Source of the DNA: Pyricularia pennisetigena | Taxonomy: Eukaryota; Ascomycota; Sordariomycetes; Magnaporthales; Pyriculariaceae | Reading direction: 5' to 3' | Length of the DNA: 64,000 nucleotides | Assembly: GCF_004337985.1 (NCBI RefSeq) | Contig: NW_021940924.1 | Coordinates: 660,517-724,516, forward strand | Part shown: positions 33,691 to 43,462 of the stretch, piece after piece | Position numbering within the stretch: the stretch's first letter is position 1 | Layout of the letters: every line of letters starts with the position of its first letter | The notes under the pieces: generated by a model | Told to the model about the DNA's origin: nothing | Seen by the model: the letters and a program-made list of their open reading frames with translations, nothing else | The model's database searches: none | Position numbers and translations under genes: made by a program

Positions 33691-35480
33691 CCTGAGGTAG
33701 CTTTTTTCGTCTGTTATGAGTCGTGAGAATTGTTGATCCCTCAGCCCTATCAACGACAATTTTAGAAGCCGATAAAGGGCTCGCAAGTCGTGGCTATAAA
33801 ACCACAGACATGCACCCCGCTCGCTGCGTGTTTAGCCAGGCTCCCTGACTGGACTAAGAGGTATATCAAGGCCCTGCAATTCACCTTCTTCCCTACTGCC
33901 AACCAAGTCACTTTCCACATGCAAACAGATGACCTCTGAGCAAAGCAAGCACACCTGTAAATAAACCTAGCTAATGGTTTGCTAAAAGCAAGGGCAAACA
34001 CGACCGCAAAATTCTTCATTTATCGCAAGAACCTTGTAAAAACGTGCATGCGCGATTTTATTATTTCTTTTTCAAAACTGAATCGCGAAGCCAAGCAGCT
34101 TCTTACTAAGAGTTCCGTGAGTTACGGTACATAAGCAAACATAGAACGAGAGGCGGTGTGCTTAGGATCAGGGACATGCATGACGCATCTCTCATCACAC
34201 GGCACGGCGCCAGCGCTGAGCCCGTTGCTTTTTACGATCCAAAGCAGATAGCGACGTTTATACTGCAGTAGCTCGAGACTTTCGTAGGCTCTCAGTCATC
34301 ATTGCTACTGCGCCGGGGGTCGGAGCTTTGTGGGAAGAAATAAAAGTCCGGGTCTACAAAGCTGGTTGCGGAACACTTCGTCTTGGGGTTTAACGAAATT
34401 AAGGATAGAGAAATATTTTTTTCACCACCAATCTTTTGTTAATCTTGAGCAAAGTTTGATGTGAGTTCCTTGAAAGGGCAAAGGCAGATGGACGCGGCTG
34501 CCTGTGCTTCATCGAATGATTAGATTAGCAACGGTTGCTTGTCTGTCTCCATTCTTGGACGAAGCTTAAGGATGTTTCCATTGAAAAAGACATGTAAAGT
34601 TTTTGAGGGTGCCCTGCACCTCGACCGGTTGCCTAACTATGGAATACTGACTACAACCCATCATGAAGAAGATGCTCGATATAGTCACCCGCCCCTGATA
34701 GGTGCAGAATGTGTCCAATCGCACTGTGAATCGCAAGTAAGCGAGACGAAGGCGGGTCGATAGTCCGCTCGTCGGTAAGGTTCTTCCACGAATTTTAACA
34801 TCTGCACAAACCTGATATTTCTACCCACGACAACGGGAAGCGACGCGGCGATGCTAACAAACCGATGACCCGTATCTTTGTTGCGTCCATGCGGGAGTGT
34901 GATGTTGGCATGAAAGTCAGCCAGGCGAATTTGGAGGGTGACATTTCAGAACTTTAGCCCAAAGGCGACTCGCCCAGACACGCATTACGTCACTGTCGAA
35001 ACAGAAACCTTCTGGACGAGAAAGGTGATTTCCCAGCCCCTCGATCGCCTCCTCAGCAGATCGCCGTCTCAATGCAACCAATACCGCGAAGAAATATGGG
35101 GACGAGATTATTGTTACAGCAATTATGGAGCACTTCTGGTCGAGGCTTTGCTGACTAAAGTTATTATTTCTCGCATGTGCGCGAGTTCCAGTTTAGGTAC
35201 AAAAGTGTATCCGTCCCCAACTTGGGCACCTCTAACAATACATTCCGCGCCATCCCCTTTTCCAACATTTTTTTTTCAAGGGCGAAAGCTCATTATGAGG
35301 ATGCAGAGTCAAAGAGAGAAACAAAAAAACACAGACCTTAGCAACTTAATTCGCTGGAGCACTGGTGGTGCGACAAAGTATAGCTTACATTTCTTATCGC
35401 TTATCCTAACAGTAGGGGCTGCGAACCTGGTAGGGAGGAATAATCTACTCTAAAGGGATTGTCTGGACAGACCTGCGCGC
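33691..35480. other. Unassigned region
   Basis: No supported gene. ORFs up to 171 codons (34,938-35,453) have no recognisable motif and low-complexity phenylalanine/serine runs. Confidence 0.35.
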
Positions 35481-35990
35481 CTACCTAACTACTTGGAACA
35501 ACCGCTCAAACCATTGCCTGAGCTCAGTATCTATCCAGTGACCCAAAATGCGCAATACGGCCAGAAGCTTGTATAAATCACGCAGATTCGAAATGCTCCC
35601 GATCGAGATTTCATATACCAGCTCAAATGCCTCGCCACCCCTATTGCAGACGAAAGCCAGATGCCATACATGCTCAGTAACCAAGATAACTGGCATGGCA
35701 TCAGGAAGACGGATATCATCGGCGCAGCTATCCACCCATGCTTGGACTCTCTTGTACCATGCGATTGTCCATAAGGTAAGTTGAATGCGGCCTTGTTCGG
35801 CTCCCGCAGCAGAAGCCTTGGTCTCGACGCTTACACCAATAGGCCGCAGAGTCAGTGGGCTGTATGTGGTCTGGTTAATGGATAAATCTGCTGGAAAGTC
35901 GCTGGCGTAAACATGCTCCTTAATTACTGCCAGAGGAGTAGAAACAGTGTTCAAAGTCAAACCCTGCTCGAGATGACCCCCTAGTCAGGC
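35481..35990 (-). pseudogene. PD-(D/E)XK nuclease-like domain fragment (fungal PDDEXK_nuc type)
   Basis: About 169 codons open from 35,990 to the stop at 35,481. The stretch RPIGVSVETK is the family's E-x-K core, followed by QLTLWTIAWYKRVQAWV, then VILVTEHVWHLAFVCN and SIGSISNLRDLYKLLAVLRI, in the order and spacing of fungal PDDEXK_nuc proteins. The N-terminal half, including the first helix region, is missing and an in-frame TAG lies just upstream. A second piece like the N-terminal half of such proteins lies at 59.1 kb. The family is common in accessory fungal DNA; nuclease activity has been proposed from fold only. Confidence 0.7.
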
Positions 35991-36605
35991 AGTAGGTCAG
36001 TTGGTAGACCACGTGACTTGACCTCTGTTCGCGTCGTTCCCTCGCTCTGCTGGCGCGTTGGCAAGATCGCGCTCGGAATCGAATAATGATAACGCAAACT
36101 GGCTAATATATGCGCCAAATGGCCATTGTGCCGGAACGAAATGATGATAGTTAAGATTTAAATCGCCTTCGCGCTCTCCCGCCGCCGCCCCGTTGCTATC
36201 AAAACCTTCCTGCGCTAGCCGCGCCTACCCGTCTCCCTTTCGTCCCCTCCCCCTTCACGCGCAACCGTTTCGTGTCGGCTGGCACTGGAACCGGTCGTGG
36301 CAGGGGGCGCCACACAGCACAGCCGCAGAGCTAATGAAGCGCATTGAACCTGTGGGCAGAATAGGCTTCCCGCCTTGCCGGTTCCTTACCTCTCGTCTTT
36401 CAATTCGTATACGACAAATACAGTAACTGTTTTGACCCGTGATCGCTTTGTTCTCCAAAATAGGTTACAGGACTGGGTATGTTTTATTCCTTCCCGCGCA
36501 CATCATTACTCTGTTTCGGGTGGGATTTTAAAATTACGGATATGGTATCTAACATGGGCGATTAGCTGCCAACGGAAACTCAGTGATATTAGTTAGAACG
36601 GCGAG
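35991..36605. other. Upstream region of the Rad52-like ORF
   Basis: CT-rich stretch at 36,170-36,260 (TCTCCC, CCCTCC runs) of the kind found in fungal promoters, followed by an unassigned 300 bp leading to the ATG at 36,606. Confidence 0.4.
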
Positions 36606-37349
36606 ATGGCATTTCCGTTTAATTTTGGTGGAAAGACAGTTGGCGAACAAGTACGCATCGGCTTAGAGGCGTTGACGCCGGAGTCTGTAAACCAAAGTCA
36701 TGGTGCAGGGGACCAGCAGTTTAATTGGAGAGGTTCAAACGCCATACGAGTAGCTAACGAGCTTTTCGGGGCAAACAATTGGATATCTGAGGTGGCAGAC
36801 ATGCAGGTTATAAAAGAGGAGGGGAAGTTCACTGTTACGGCTACGTGCATGGTTAAAATCACTGTAAAGTGGGCTGACGGGACTGAGAATAGCCACCAGG
36901 ACTTCGGTTGCGGGTGCGGGAATGGTCCTAGTTATGCACACGCAATTGAAGGAGCAGGGAATGGAGCAGTGAGAAATGGGTTGGAAAGGGCGTTGCAGCA
37001 GTTTGGAGACGGCCTAGAAAACTGTTTGTATGACAAGCGATGTCGAGATTGCATGGTTAGAAACGCCCCTCAAACTCCTCAGGGCGACACTTGCTACGAT
37101 AACCAAGTGTTGCATTGTTCGCAGCGGAACGAAGACAAGTGCAGGAAGCAGATGGTTTCAGGAGAAGGGATGGCCACTAACCTGGAAACCAATCGGAGTA
37201 ATGAAGATTATTACATGGCCAACTCTCAATGGAATACAGCACGGGACGAAGAAACTAGGGCTGCTAAGGCTGCTCACACCATTCTTCCTCTCGGTAAATA
37301 TAGCAGCAGCGGAGATCTCAGTCAAGATCCCATGGTCTTAGATGTGTAA
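36606..37349 (+). CDS. Short Rad52/Rad22-like protein
   Basis: 247 residues, intact and unspliced. Residues about 44-145 match the Rad52 N-terminal DNA-binding domain: AIRVANELFGANNWISEV, GKFTVTATCMVKITVKWADG, the SHQDFGCGCG strand, then GAVRNGLERALQQFGDGLEN followed by CLYDK. The family binds single-stranded DNA, forms rings and anneals complementary strands in recombination. The usual fungal Rad52 is about twice as long and carries C-terminal RPA- and Rad51-binding parts. Those are absent here, replaced by a Cys-containing tail (CRDC, CYDN, HCSQ, CRKQ) that could bind a metal. It looks like a diverged, single-domain annealase paralog; phage and mobile elements often carry such genes. Confidence 0.85.
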   Translation: MAFPFNFGGKTVGEQVRIGLEALTPESVNQSHGAGDQQFNWRGSNAIRVANELFGANNWISEVADMQVIKEEGKFTVTATCMVKITVKWADGTENSHQDFGCGCGNGPSYAHAIEGAGNGAVRNGLERALQQFGDGLENCLYDKRCRDCMVRNAPQTPQGDTCYDNQVLHCSQRNEDKCRKQMVSGEGMATNLETNRSNEDYYMANSQWNTARDEETRAAKAAHTILPLGKYSSSGDLSQDPMVLDV

Positions 37350-37937
37350 ATAGCCATGTATAAGGGTTGGTCATTGCAAAATCGAGGGGGACCACAGTGG
37401 GTGCTTGTACCAAGGATCCGCTGACTGAAAACGCCCAAGGCAGTGTTGGTTTGTCCTATTTGTTTTGTTTCTCTTCGTTTGTAGTTTCAATTGATTGAGT
37501 TTCTGCCGCTTCTGATTGATGTTCCTAGGCGTAGAGTGCGTTCGTGGCGCGCGGGGCGCTGGCGGGCCGTTCTGGGGCGGGCGCTGAAATAATTGGTGGT
37601 TATCGAAAACGCCTGAAAGCCTTTCGGTTGCCCGAAACTAATCAGTGTATCCGGCCCCGCAAAAGTGACTCAGATGGTTGAAAATGATGGCGGCCAAGAA
37701 AAGGACTTCTATTGGCGATAAGCGTTGGACGTGAGGACAAACGAAATATCTGTACGTCAGCGACCCGACAAACACAGAGTTTGGAATGTCATCCACTACA
37801 TCAGGAACTTAAGGCTGCAGACCATCGAGGAAGGCGATTATTGCGTCAACTTGGAATAAACCTCAATGTCTTAATAGAAGTAATGGCTTTATTCCACAAG
37901 CTTTCACTGTTTTGTCTCATAAACATACCATGCCGTC
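37350..37937. other. Intergenic region with a LINE scrap
   Basis: Contains the LINE fragment at 37,526-37,640. The rest has no supported feature. Confidence 0.4.
37526..37640 (-). mobile_element. 115-bp fragment of the Tad-like LINE
   Basis: Nearly identical to 21,912-22,026 (shared GTTCGTGGCGCGCGGGGCGC core and the AATAATTGGTGG segment), the coding 3' part of the LINE at 21.6 kb. It has no tail and is cut off on both sides. Confidence 0.85.
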
Positions 37938-38882
37938 TTGCTTCGGCTCTATCCTTCCTTTCAGACAATTTCCTGGTGCTCTGCCCCTGGCTTCCCACAG
38001 TTCTTGCAGCCCATCCTCTTCTCTCGAAGGATCCTGCCCTCTGTGCTGTTATCCTCGTTGCTACACAGTAGTACAGCAGAGTATAGACGACAGGAAGCGT
38101 GCCGGGGCGCAAGTACAACAGGTCCATCGGCCTTGTCAAAAACCATATCCCGTCTTGCAGCTCCTGAACAGCTTTGGGCAGGACGAAAACTGGGTTCTTT
38201 GCGCCATTGGCCTGCGCCGTCAAATATGTATTCGTTGGACCAGAAATCTGGCATTCGCACATCTGAACCAGGGAAACTGCACAGCCTGTACGTTGAGGAT
38301 ATCAATGCGCCTTCGTTGGCGCAGAGGGACTGGCGGCGAACCGACAATTACTTTTCCGGCTCGCGAGATGACGCCGACCGTGTGCTCCGCGATATGACAT
38401 CGGCTTTAGATCACGTTCACGGCGAAGGCGTGGGCCACAACGACATCAAACCAGGAAACATTCTTTATAGCACTTCCCGCGGCGCTGTCCTCATCGACTT
38501 TGGTCTTAGCAGTGACGGCGAACAGGATTCCGCCAGGGTCGGTATGGCGGGCCCGCCTTGGTATATCCCGCCAGAGTTTTCAACAGGCAGGCGCAGCCGC
38601 GGTTTCCCGGGCGATGTGTGGGCATTGGGCGTTGTAATGCTGTTCCTCTACCAGGTGCTACCACTCCCAGAGAGAACCACTGAATGGAGGATTGCGGAAG
38701 TGGGTGGTCCGAACCACAAAGCCCTTGCTCGCATGCTGGAATGGATAGAAACGACGAAGCGTGCCAGGACCAAGCTTGGCCATACCGCGACGGATGAAAT
38801 CATCCGCAAAATGACTGAGATCAACCCTGTTAGCCGTGTGGGGATCCGTGGGGTTGTTGAGGCTTTGGAGTCTTGGAAATAG
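37938..38882 (+). CDS. Ser/Thr protein kinase-like C-lobe protein, N-lobe missing
   Basis: Residues about 145-314 hold a kinase C-lobe: HGEGVGHNDIKPGNILY (catalytic Asp and Asn), AVLIDFGLSS (DFG), then GPPWYIPPEF in place of APE, and PGDVWALGVVMLFLY. The first 110 residues do not look like an N-lobe, and no glycine-rich loop or VAIK lysine was found. The true gene may begin at the Met near 38,230, be spliced to an exon not recognised, or be truncated. Similar kinases are frequent lineage-specific genes in ascomycetes. If translated alone it would lack ATP-binding lysine and probably be inactive. Confidence 0.65.
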   Translation: MLRLYPSFQTISWCSAPGFPQFLQPILFSRRILPSVLLSSLLHSSTAEYRRQEACRGASTTGPSALSKTISRLAAPEQLWAGRKLGSLRHWPAPSNMYSLDQKSGIRTSEPGKLHSLYVEDINAPSLAQRDWRRTDNYFSGSRDDADRVLRDMTSALDHVHGEGVGHNDIKPGNILYSTSRGAVLIDFGLSSDGEQDSARVGMAGPPWYIPPEFSTGRRSRGFPGDVWALGVVMLFLYQVLPLPERTTEWRIAEVGGPNHKALARMLEWIETTKRARTKLGHTATDEIIRKMTEINPVSRVGIRGVVEALESWK

Positions 38883-41707
38883 TAGAGTGGCCGGAAAGTG
38901 GGTAACGTGGATGTGCAGGACCCTGGCCAGGACAGTGTTACATACTTAGTAGTACAAACTAAGTATTTCCGGCTGTCTCCTTTTATGCCCGCTTGCCACC
39001 TCAAGTGCGGGGTTATTTATCCGCTTCCTGTTTACACTGCGTTCGTCACCCAACATTTGCGGTTGTGGTTGTGACCTTGATGTGCCTTGTGCGGAGTTCT
39101 CCAAAACCAAAACCAATGAAGCGCTCCAAAACTGCTAGCAGTCATTTTGCATATTTTGAGCCCTACCATCTCATCAGAACCTCCAATTCGCTGCTCGGCG
39201 CTTTCTACGTTACGTAGTAAAACAGCTTCGGATGACCTGGTCCGGGCACTTTGAGCCCTGGGTCCCATACAGCCCCTGCAGTGAGGTAAGGCATTTGCTA
39301 TCAAGATGGTGCAATCGAACATGCAACAATGTCAGCCTGCCATGGCGGCGATTTTACACACCCGGGTGGTGAGAGTGTTTTACGAAAGATTGGTTCCAAA
39401 TCCAGTTCTCCCAAGATTTTGCATGTTGAGCATGTGAAAGATCGAAAGCTTTACTCAATGAAACTACTACATAGTATTTATGCGTGCGATTCAGTGGCGG
39501 CTGTCGTTTGCCTTCCCGGTCGATTTGCTCCAGGCAGCTGAAAGGGGCTAGAGCTAGTACGAGCGTCGGCCGTGCGGGCTCTTGGGGTGGAAAGAGCTCT
39601 GGGAACGCAGCCTGGGCGTAGTAGGAAGATTCAAATATCCCGTCTTTCAGTAGTGATCGCAGGATAGTGATCGCAGGATGGTGATCAAGCGCTCAGTCGA
39701 GAAAAACGACACTGAAAGTATTTTCTGTGGACAAGGGATGCGATAGGTTGTCGCTGGCGGAGTTGGTAATAGTTATCCCTTGAGAAGACGTCTCTGCAAG
39801 CTTTACTGTGATAAACAGTGATTCTTTCGAGTCTGGAGGGCTCTTGGTATACAGTGCGATGCTGATTTGTTTTGCGTGTCATATCTGCTTGATGGTATGG
39901 AAGCGTCCTGGATTTTTTGCTGTCGAGATGGCTGCCGGTCGGTTTAGTTATGGCCTACACGTAGTTGCAGTTCCTGTTAATTACATAGGGTGTCTTCAGC
40001 GGCTAAGTCGATAGTGCTGGCGAATTGGGCTGTTGCGGACGCACTGCCCCGCCCAAAAAGATCCCATTGTTACCATGCGACGCTGAACCCCATGGTTAGC
40101 TGCCCTCCCCCACGTCAGAATCAATGAGACAGCAAAATCAAAATGGACAGTAAACAATTATTTTACTCTCCCTTCCATAATTCTTTTGCTCAATAATAGA
40201 GGTCAATACTTGGCCAGCCCGTCAGTCAAAATTTTGCACAATTCCGGTTTTTACAGCCATTTTTGTAATTATTTAACGCATAAAACTGCTTGTTATTATG
40301 TAGGAATAGGTAGGTAATTTTAGGTGGTTACAAATTGTTTCGCGGTCTCATTGATTTTGGTGTGAGGGAGCTATCCCAGGCCCTCAAATCGGATTGCGCT
40401 GTTGCTCCAAGCCACGAAATGGAAGGCCACCTGCATAACCGAGAAACGTAAGCCGACAGGGAAACCTCTTTCGTTGGTTCAAAACAACGGACATGCAGCT
40501 GGCCTGCATGCCTGACCTGATTTATGACGTGGCAAGTTGGCTGGCTATGCGAAGTACGAAGTAGGTCCTGCAACCTAAGAATGAAGTTCGATATTTGATG
40601 GGTTCGTCGAGCGCCAATAGGGCAACTGGCCCAGAAACGCTAGGTTCAAACATTTTGCCAGCTGTAACATTGGCCCAATTGCAGCTGGCTTAGACACACG
40701 ACGCAATGCGGGAGGCCTGCCCTACTGCACATACCTTCTCAAGCCTCTCAAGTCACGAATGGCAGCCACCCTTTTAGCCACCTTGTTCTAAAATAATTGC
40801 GTTTTGAGAAAGCATGCAAATAGTCACTAAAACGGTTTGTGGAGCCCTGATCTCGGGAGGCTTGGCCGACCTCTGAAGCCGCACGCAAACGCAAGACGAT
40901 GAGGAACTCGCGAAAGCGAGGGCATTCACAGGGTAGCCATCGACTAGGAGGAAAACAGTCTGCTGACTGTTGAACACAATCTAATATCCACTGTAGATCC
41001 CTCGAAAATGCGAAACCTACTCTTTATTCCTTCCCCTGCTGCTGCTCCAAATTTCACAACCACGTTTGCGCGACAGGTGCTCCTTCATAATATTGAAGTA
41101 CGTCCGTGCGGGGCCATGTCGATTGGCCAACTGCGGCTAGGATGTTCGACCAAGTTAAACTGGGCAATCGACGCATTGTGCCAACGAAGCACGCATTCAA
41201 CGGCCTGGCATGCAATGGTCTACATAAGGTCGCTCTATATCCATCACTTTAAACCAATGGATTCTCCGAGTTGGATAGGCTGCATCTCTACTGCGGGGGG
41301 TTTACGCCATTTACTATGCAGTCCGGATTCAATGGACTGCTTTAGCATTGGAGGCTGGTACTTGACAGGAACGCTCCCCCACGCTACGGATGCATTTCAG
41401 CTTTGTGGAAAGTTTTTCATTCACATACAGTTGGCCGCAGATCACGTCAGTGAAGTATTATCACTGCAATGTATCCAAAAATGAGGATTGTGTTTAGACT
41501 GCATGCGAACCAATGCTCGCAGGTCACGGAATTACAGGTCCAGTATAAAAGGGAGTGCATCCCTCCACACTGTTTTTGGTATTTGGATTGCTTAGCCATT
41601 TTGCCCACACCTGGCATATGCTACTGCAATCTTCATTTAAGTTTCTTGATGTTATTTTCCTCTCAAAGCTACCACTTGATTTAATCCCCGTCAATAAATT
41701 ACAAACT
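38883..41707. other. Repeat-bearing region without supported gene
   Basis: Includes a copy of the dispersed GCAGGAGG-type repeat at 40,368-40,660 (reverse orientation) and AT-rich stretches at 40,130-40,330. Only random frames otherwise. Confidence 0.4.
40368..40660 (-). repeat. Dispersed repeat family, copy A
   Basis: Reverse complement of the copy at 42,680-42,930. They share GGTTGCAGGACC, AACTTGCCACGTCATAA, TATGCAGGTGGCCTTCCAT and the CAAACGTTTCTGGGCCAG-like segment. Part of a family also seen at 42.37, 54.05, 54.9, 61.35 and 62.65 kb. Confidence 0.75.
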
Positions 41708-42229
41708 ATGAAGAAGAAGGCCGGCCGCCCACGGAAGAGTGTGGCCACAGAGTCGCTCACGTTTCCGTCGCTTCATCCACAAGTTATCGAGGCCGTCGGC
41801 CAAGACATATGCCCAGCGTGGGAAAACAATTCAAAGCAAGAAGATCAATTTACCAATGAATACGACACGAATGTCTCTGGTCGGTTCAGATGCTCCACTC
41901 GGGCGTGCTCCAGAGTTTGGGGCAGCGGCCTAGTTGCAATACGAATATTGGCATTCCATGGAAATCGCTACAACGCCACAGTTTACAGCCAGCGTTGCAA
42001 AGGCTGCAACAGCCTCGGTATTATGAAACTCGACAAAAAGCGCTATATCGAGAGAGTGTCCTATCGGCTTAAAAAATGGGCAGGTATTTCACAGGAAATA
42101 CCGCCCTATGAAAAGTCAGGTGGTCCCCCACATATGGATAAACTCTGCGAGGGATGTAGTCAAGGTCACTGTCGGCGGGGAAAGCGCGATGACATTATCT
42201 CTGGCTTGAAGGATTTGACTTTAAACTGA
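41708..42229 (+). CDS. 3CxxC-type zinc-finger protein
   Basis: 173 residues. After a short basic N terminus (MKKKAGRPRKSV) come the paired Cys motifs of the 3CxxC domain: RFRCSTRACSRVWGSG, then YNATVYSQRCKGCNSLG, an Asp/Tyr-rich helix (KRYIERVSYRLKKWAG), and PPHMDKLCEGCSQGHC at the C terminus. The spacing fits the receptor-transporter-type zinc-binding fold known in fungi and animals. The Met at 41,708 is chosen because the upstream 51 residues of the longer frame are hydrophobic and non-conserved. Function unknown; intact and possibly expressed. Confidence 0.8.
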   Translation: MKKKAGRPRKSVATESLTFPSLHPQVIEAVGQDICPAWENNSKQEDQFTNEYDTNVSGRFRCSTRACSRVWGSGLVAIRILAFHGNRYNATVYSQRCKGCNSLGIMKLDKKRYIERVSYRLKKWAGISQEIPPYEKSGGPPHMDKLCEGCSQGHCRRGKRDDIISGLKDLTLN

Positions 42230-42359
42230 TTTTTTTTGGAGAGGAGGGGGGGCGTATGGAGGCTGTCATAGTTTTTGTCATTGGGCTATAATTATGCTCT
42301 ATCATTAATTAATGGACCTGCAGCTGGTCTCTTTCAAGCCAACAAAAGATATTTTCCCT

Positions 42360-42475
42360 CTCGGCTTACTTCTTCTCAGTCATGCAGGAGGCCTTCAGCT
42401 TTCACGACTTGGAGCAAGAGCACAATCCGACTTGAGGGCCTGGGGGGCAAACTGCGGGGTTGAACGTCAACCACT
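42360..42475 (+). repeat. Dispersed repeat family, copy B
   Basis: Core CATGCAGGAGGCCTTCAG, then CTTGGAGCAAGAGCACAATC and GAGGGCCTGGGGGGCAAACT. It matches the copies at 54.05 and 61.4 kb. Confidence 0.75.
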
Positions 42476-42679
42476 CTATCGTAGAGGTCAAGACTGGTTC
42501 CGAGACGAGAAGCGGCAAGCCCAAGTCACCGCACCCGGAGGCTCAGAGAAAAAGCCCTCAAACTGGAAAAGCTCCAGAGGGTATATCAGGGTGCAGCAGG
42601 GCAGGCCTCCCGCATAGCATCGTGTGTACAAGCGAGATGTGATTGGGCCAAGATGACAAACTATTAAGCCGTTGAAACT

Positions 42680-42930
42680 ACGCTGCTACGCAACGTTTCT
42701 GGGCCAGTCACCCTATTGGCGCTCAACGAACCCATCAGATATCGAACTTCATTCTTGGGTTGCAGGACCTATGGCCAGCCAACTTGCCACGTCATAACTA
42801 GCTGCATATCCGTTATCTTTACCCAACGAAAAAGAATTTGCCGTCCGCTTACGTTTTCTATTATGCAGGAGGCCTTCCATTTTCTGGGGTGTCAACATGC
42901 GGGGTTCAGCGTTGCATGGAAACAATAGGG
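42680..42930 (+). repeat. Dispersed repeat family, copy C
   Basis: Inverted relative to 40,368-40,660; core TATGCAGGAGGCCTTCCAT followed by TTCTGGGGTGTCAACATGC. Copies A and C could pair to form a 2 kb loop. Confidence 0.75.
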
Positions 42931-42961
42931 GAGGGCCGGGCATCCGCGATGCAGCGATTCT

Positions 42962-43410
42962 TCAAGCCTTGTGTTTTTGTTTTGGCCTACCAAGACGCGT
43001 CCTGGCGTGGACAAACACGCTTTGATTTGCATTTATCTGATGCAAGCTGTAATTACTAATTAGAACACTTTTTAGGACACCTGCCGTCTTGGGCCCGACG
43101 CCCTTGAAGGCCAGCAGCTCGCGCGTGGCCTCCTCGTCACTCCTGTTCTGGAGGTGGTCAAGGGAGTAGGCGCCGTGACGCGCCATGCACTCATTCAGAA
43201 TCGAGATGATGACGCGGCTCTTGGCGACGCTGAGGCCGCCGCAGCGGATCGCTTTCTCGAGCGCATCTGTCTCGCCCGTGGCCACGGCCAGCCAGTTGTC
43301 GTGCCTGCCGTAGGCCTTGTCCGTGGAGCGCTAGGCCCGTGCCGAGTTGGAGTCCGATGTTTTCTGGCTCAGGATAGTGCGCACCAGCGCGTCCAGCACC
43401 GAAAGAGCGT
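42962..43410 (-). pseudogene. HhH-GPD DNA glycosylase (endonuclease III-like), decayed
   Basis: Minus-strand frame starting near 43,410: LDALVRTILSQNTSDSNSAR, a TAG, then KAYGRHDNWLAV, AIRCGGLSVAKSRVIISILN, and LLAFKGVGPKTAGV. The helix-hairpin-helix LxxxxGVGxKTA and the preceding helices are unmistakable for the base-excision-repair superfamily. After GPKTA a GT is followed by unrelated sequence, so the half with the catalytic Asp and iron-sulphur ligands is absent. The fragment begins just beyond the inner end of the right repeat arm. Confidence 0.85.
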
Positions 43411-43462
43411 CTACTCTAATTTAATTCTCGTGAGCTGAATTATTACTGCTGAATTATTACTG

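Noticed and set aside
34938..35453. 171-codon plus-strand ORF
   Set aside because: No domain, odd composition and no supporting signals; treated as chance.
35990..36035. tRNA-like GGTCAGTTGGTAGACCACGTG
   Set aside because: Resembles a D-arm and anticodon region but no acceptor stem or T-arm could be paired.
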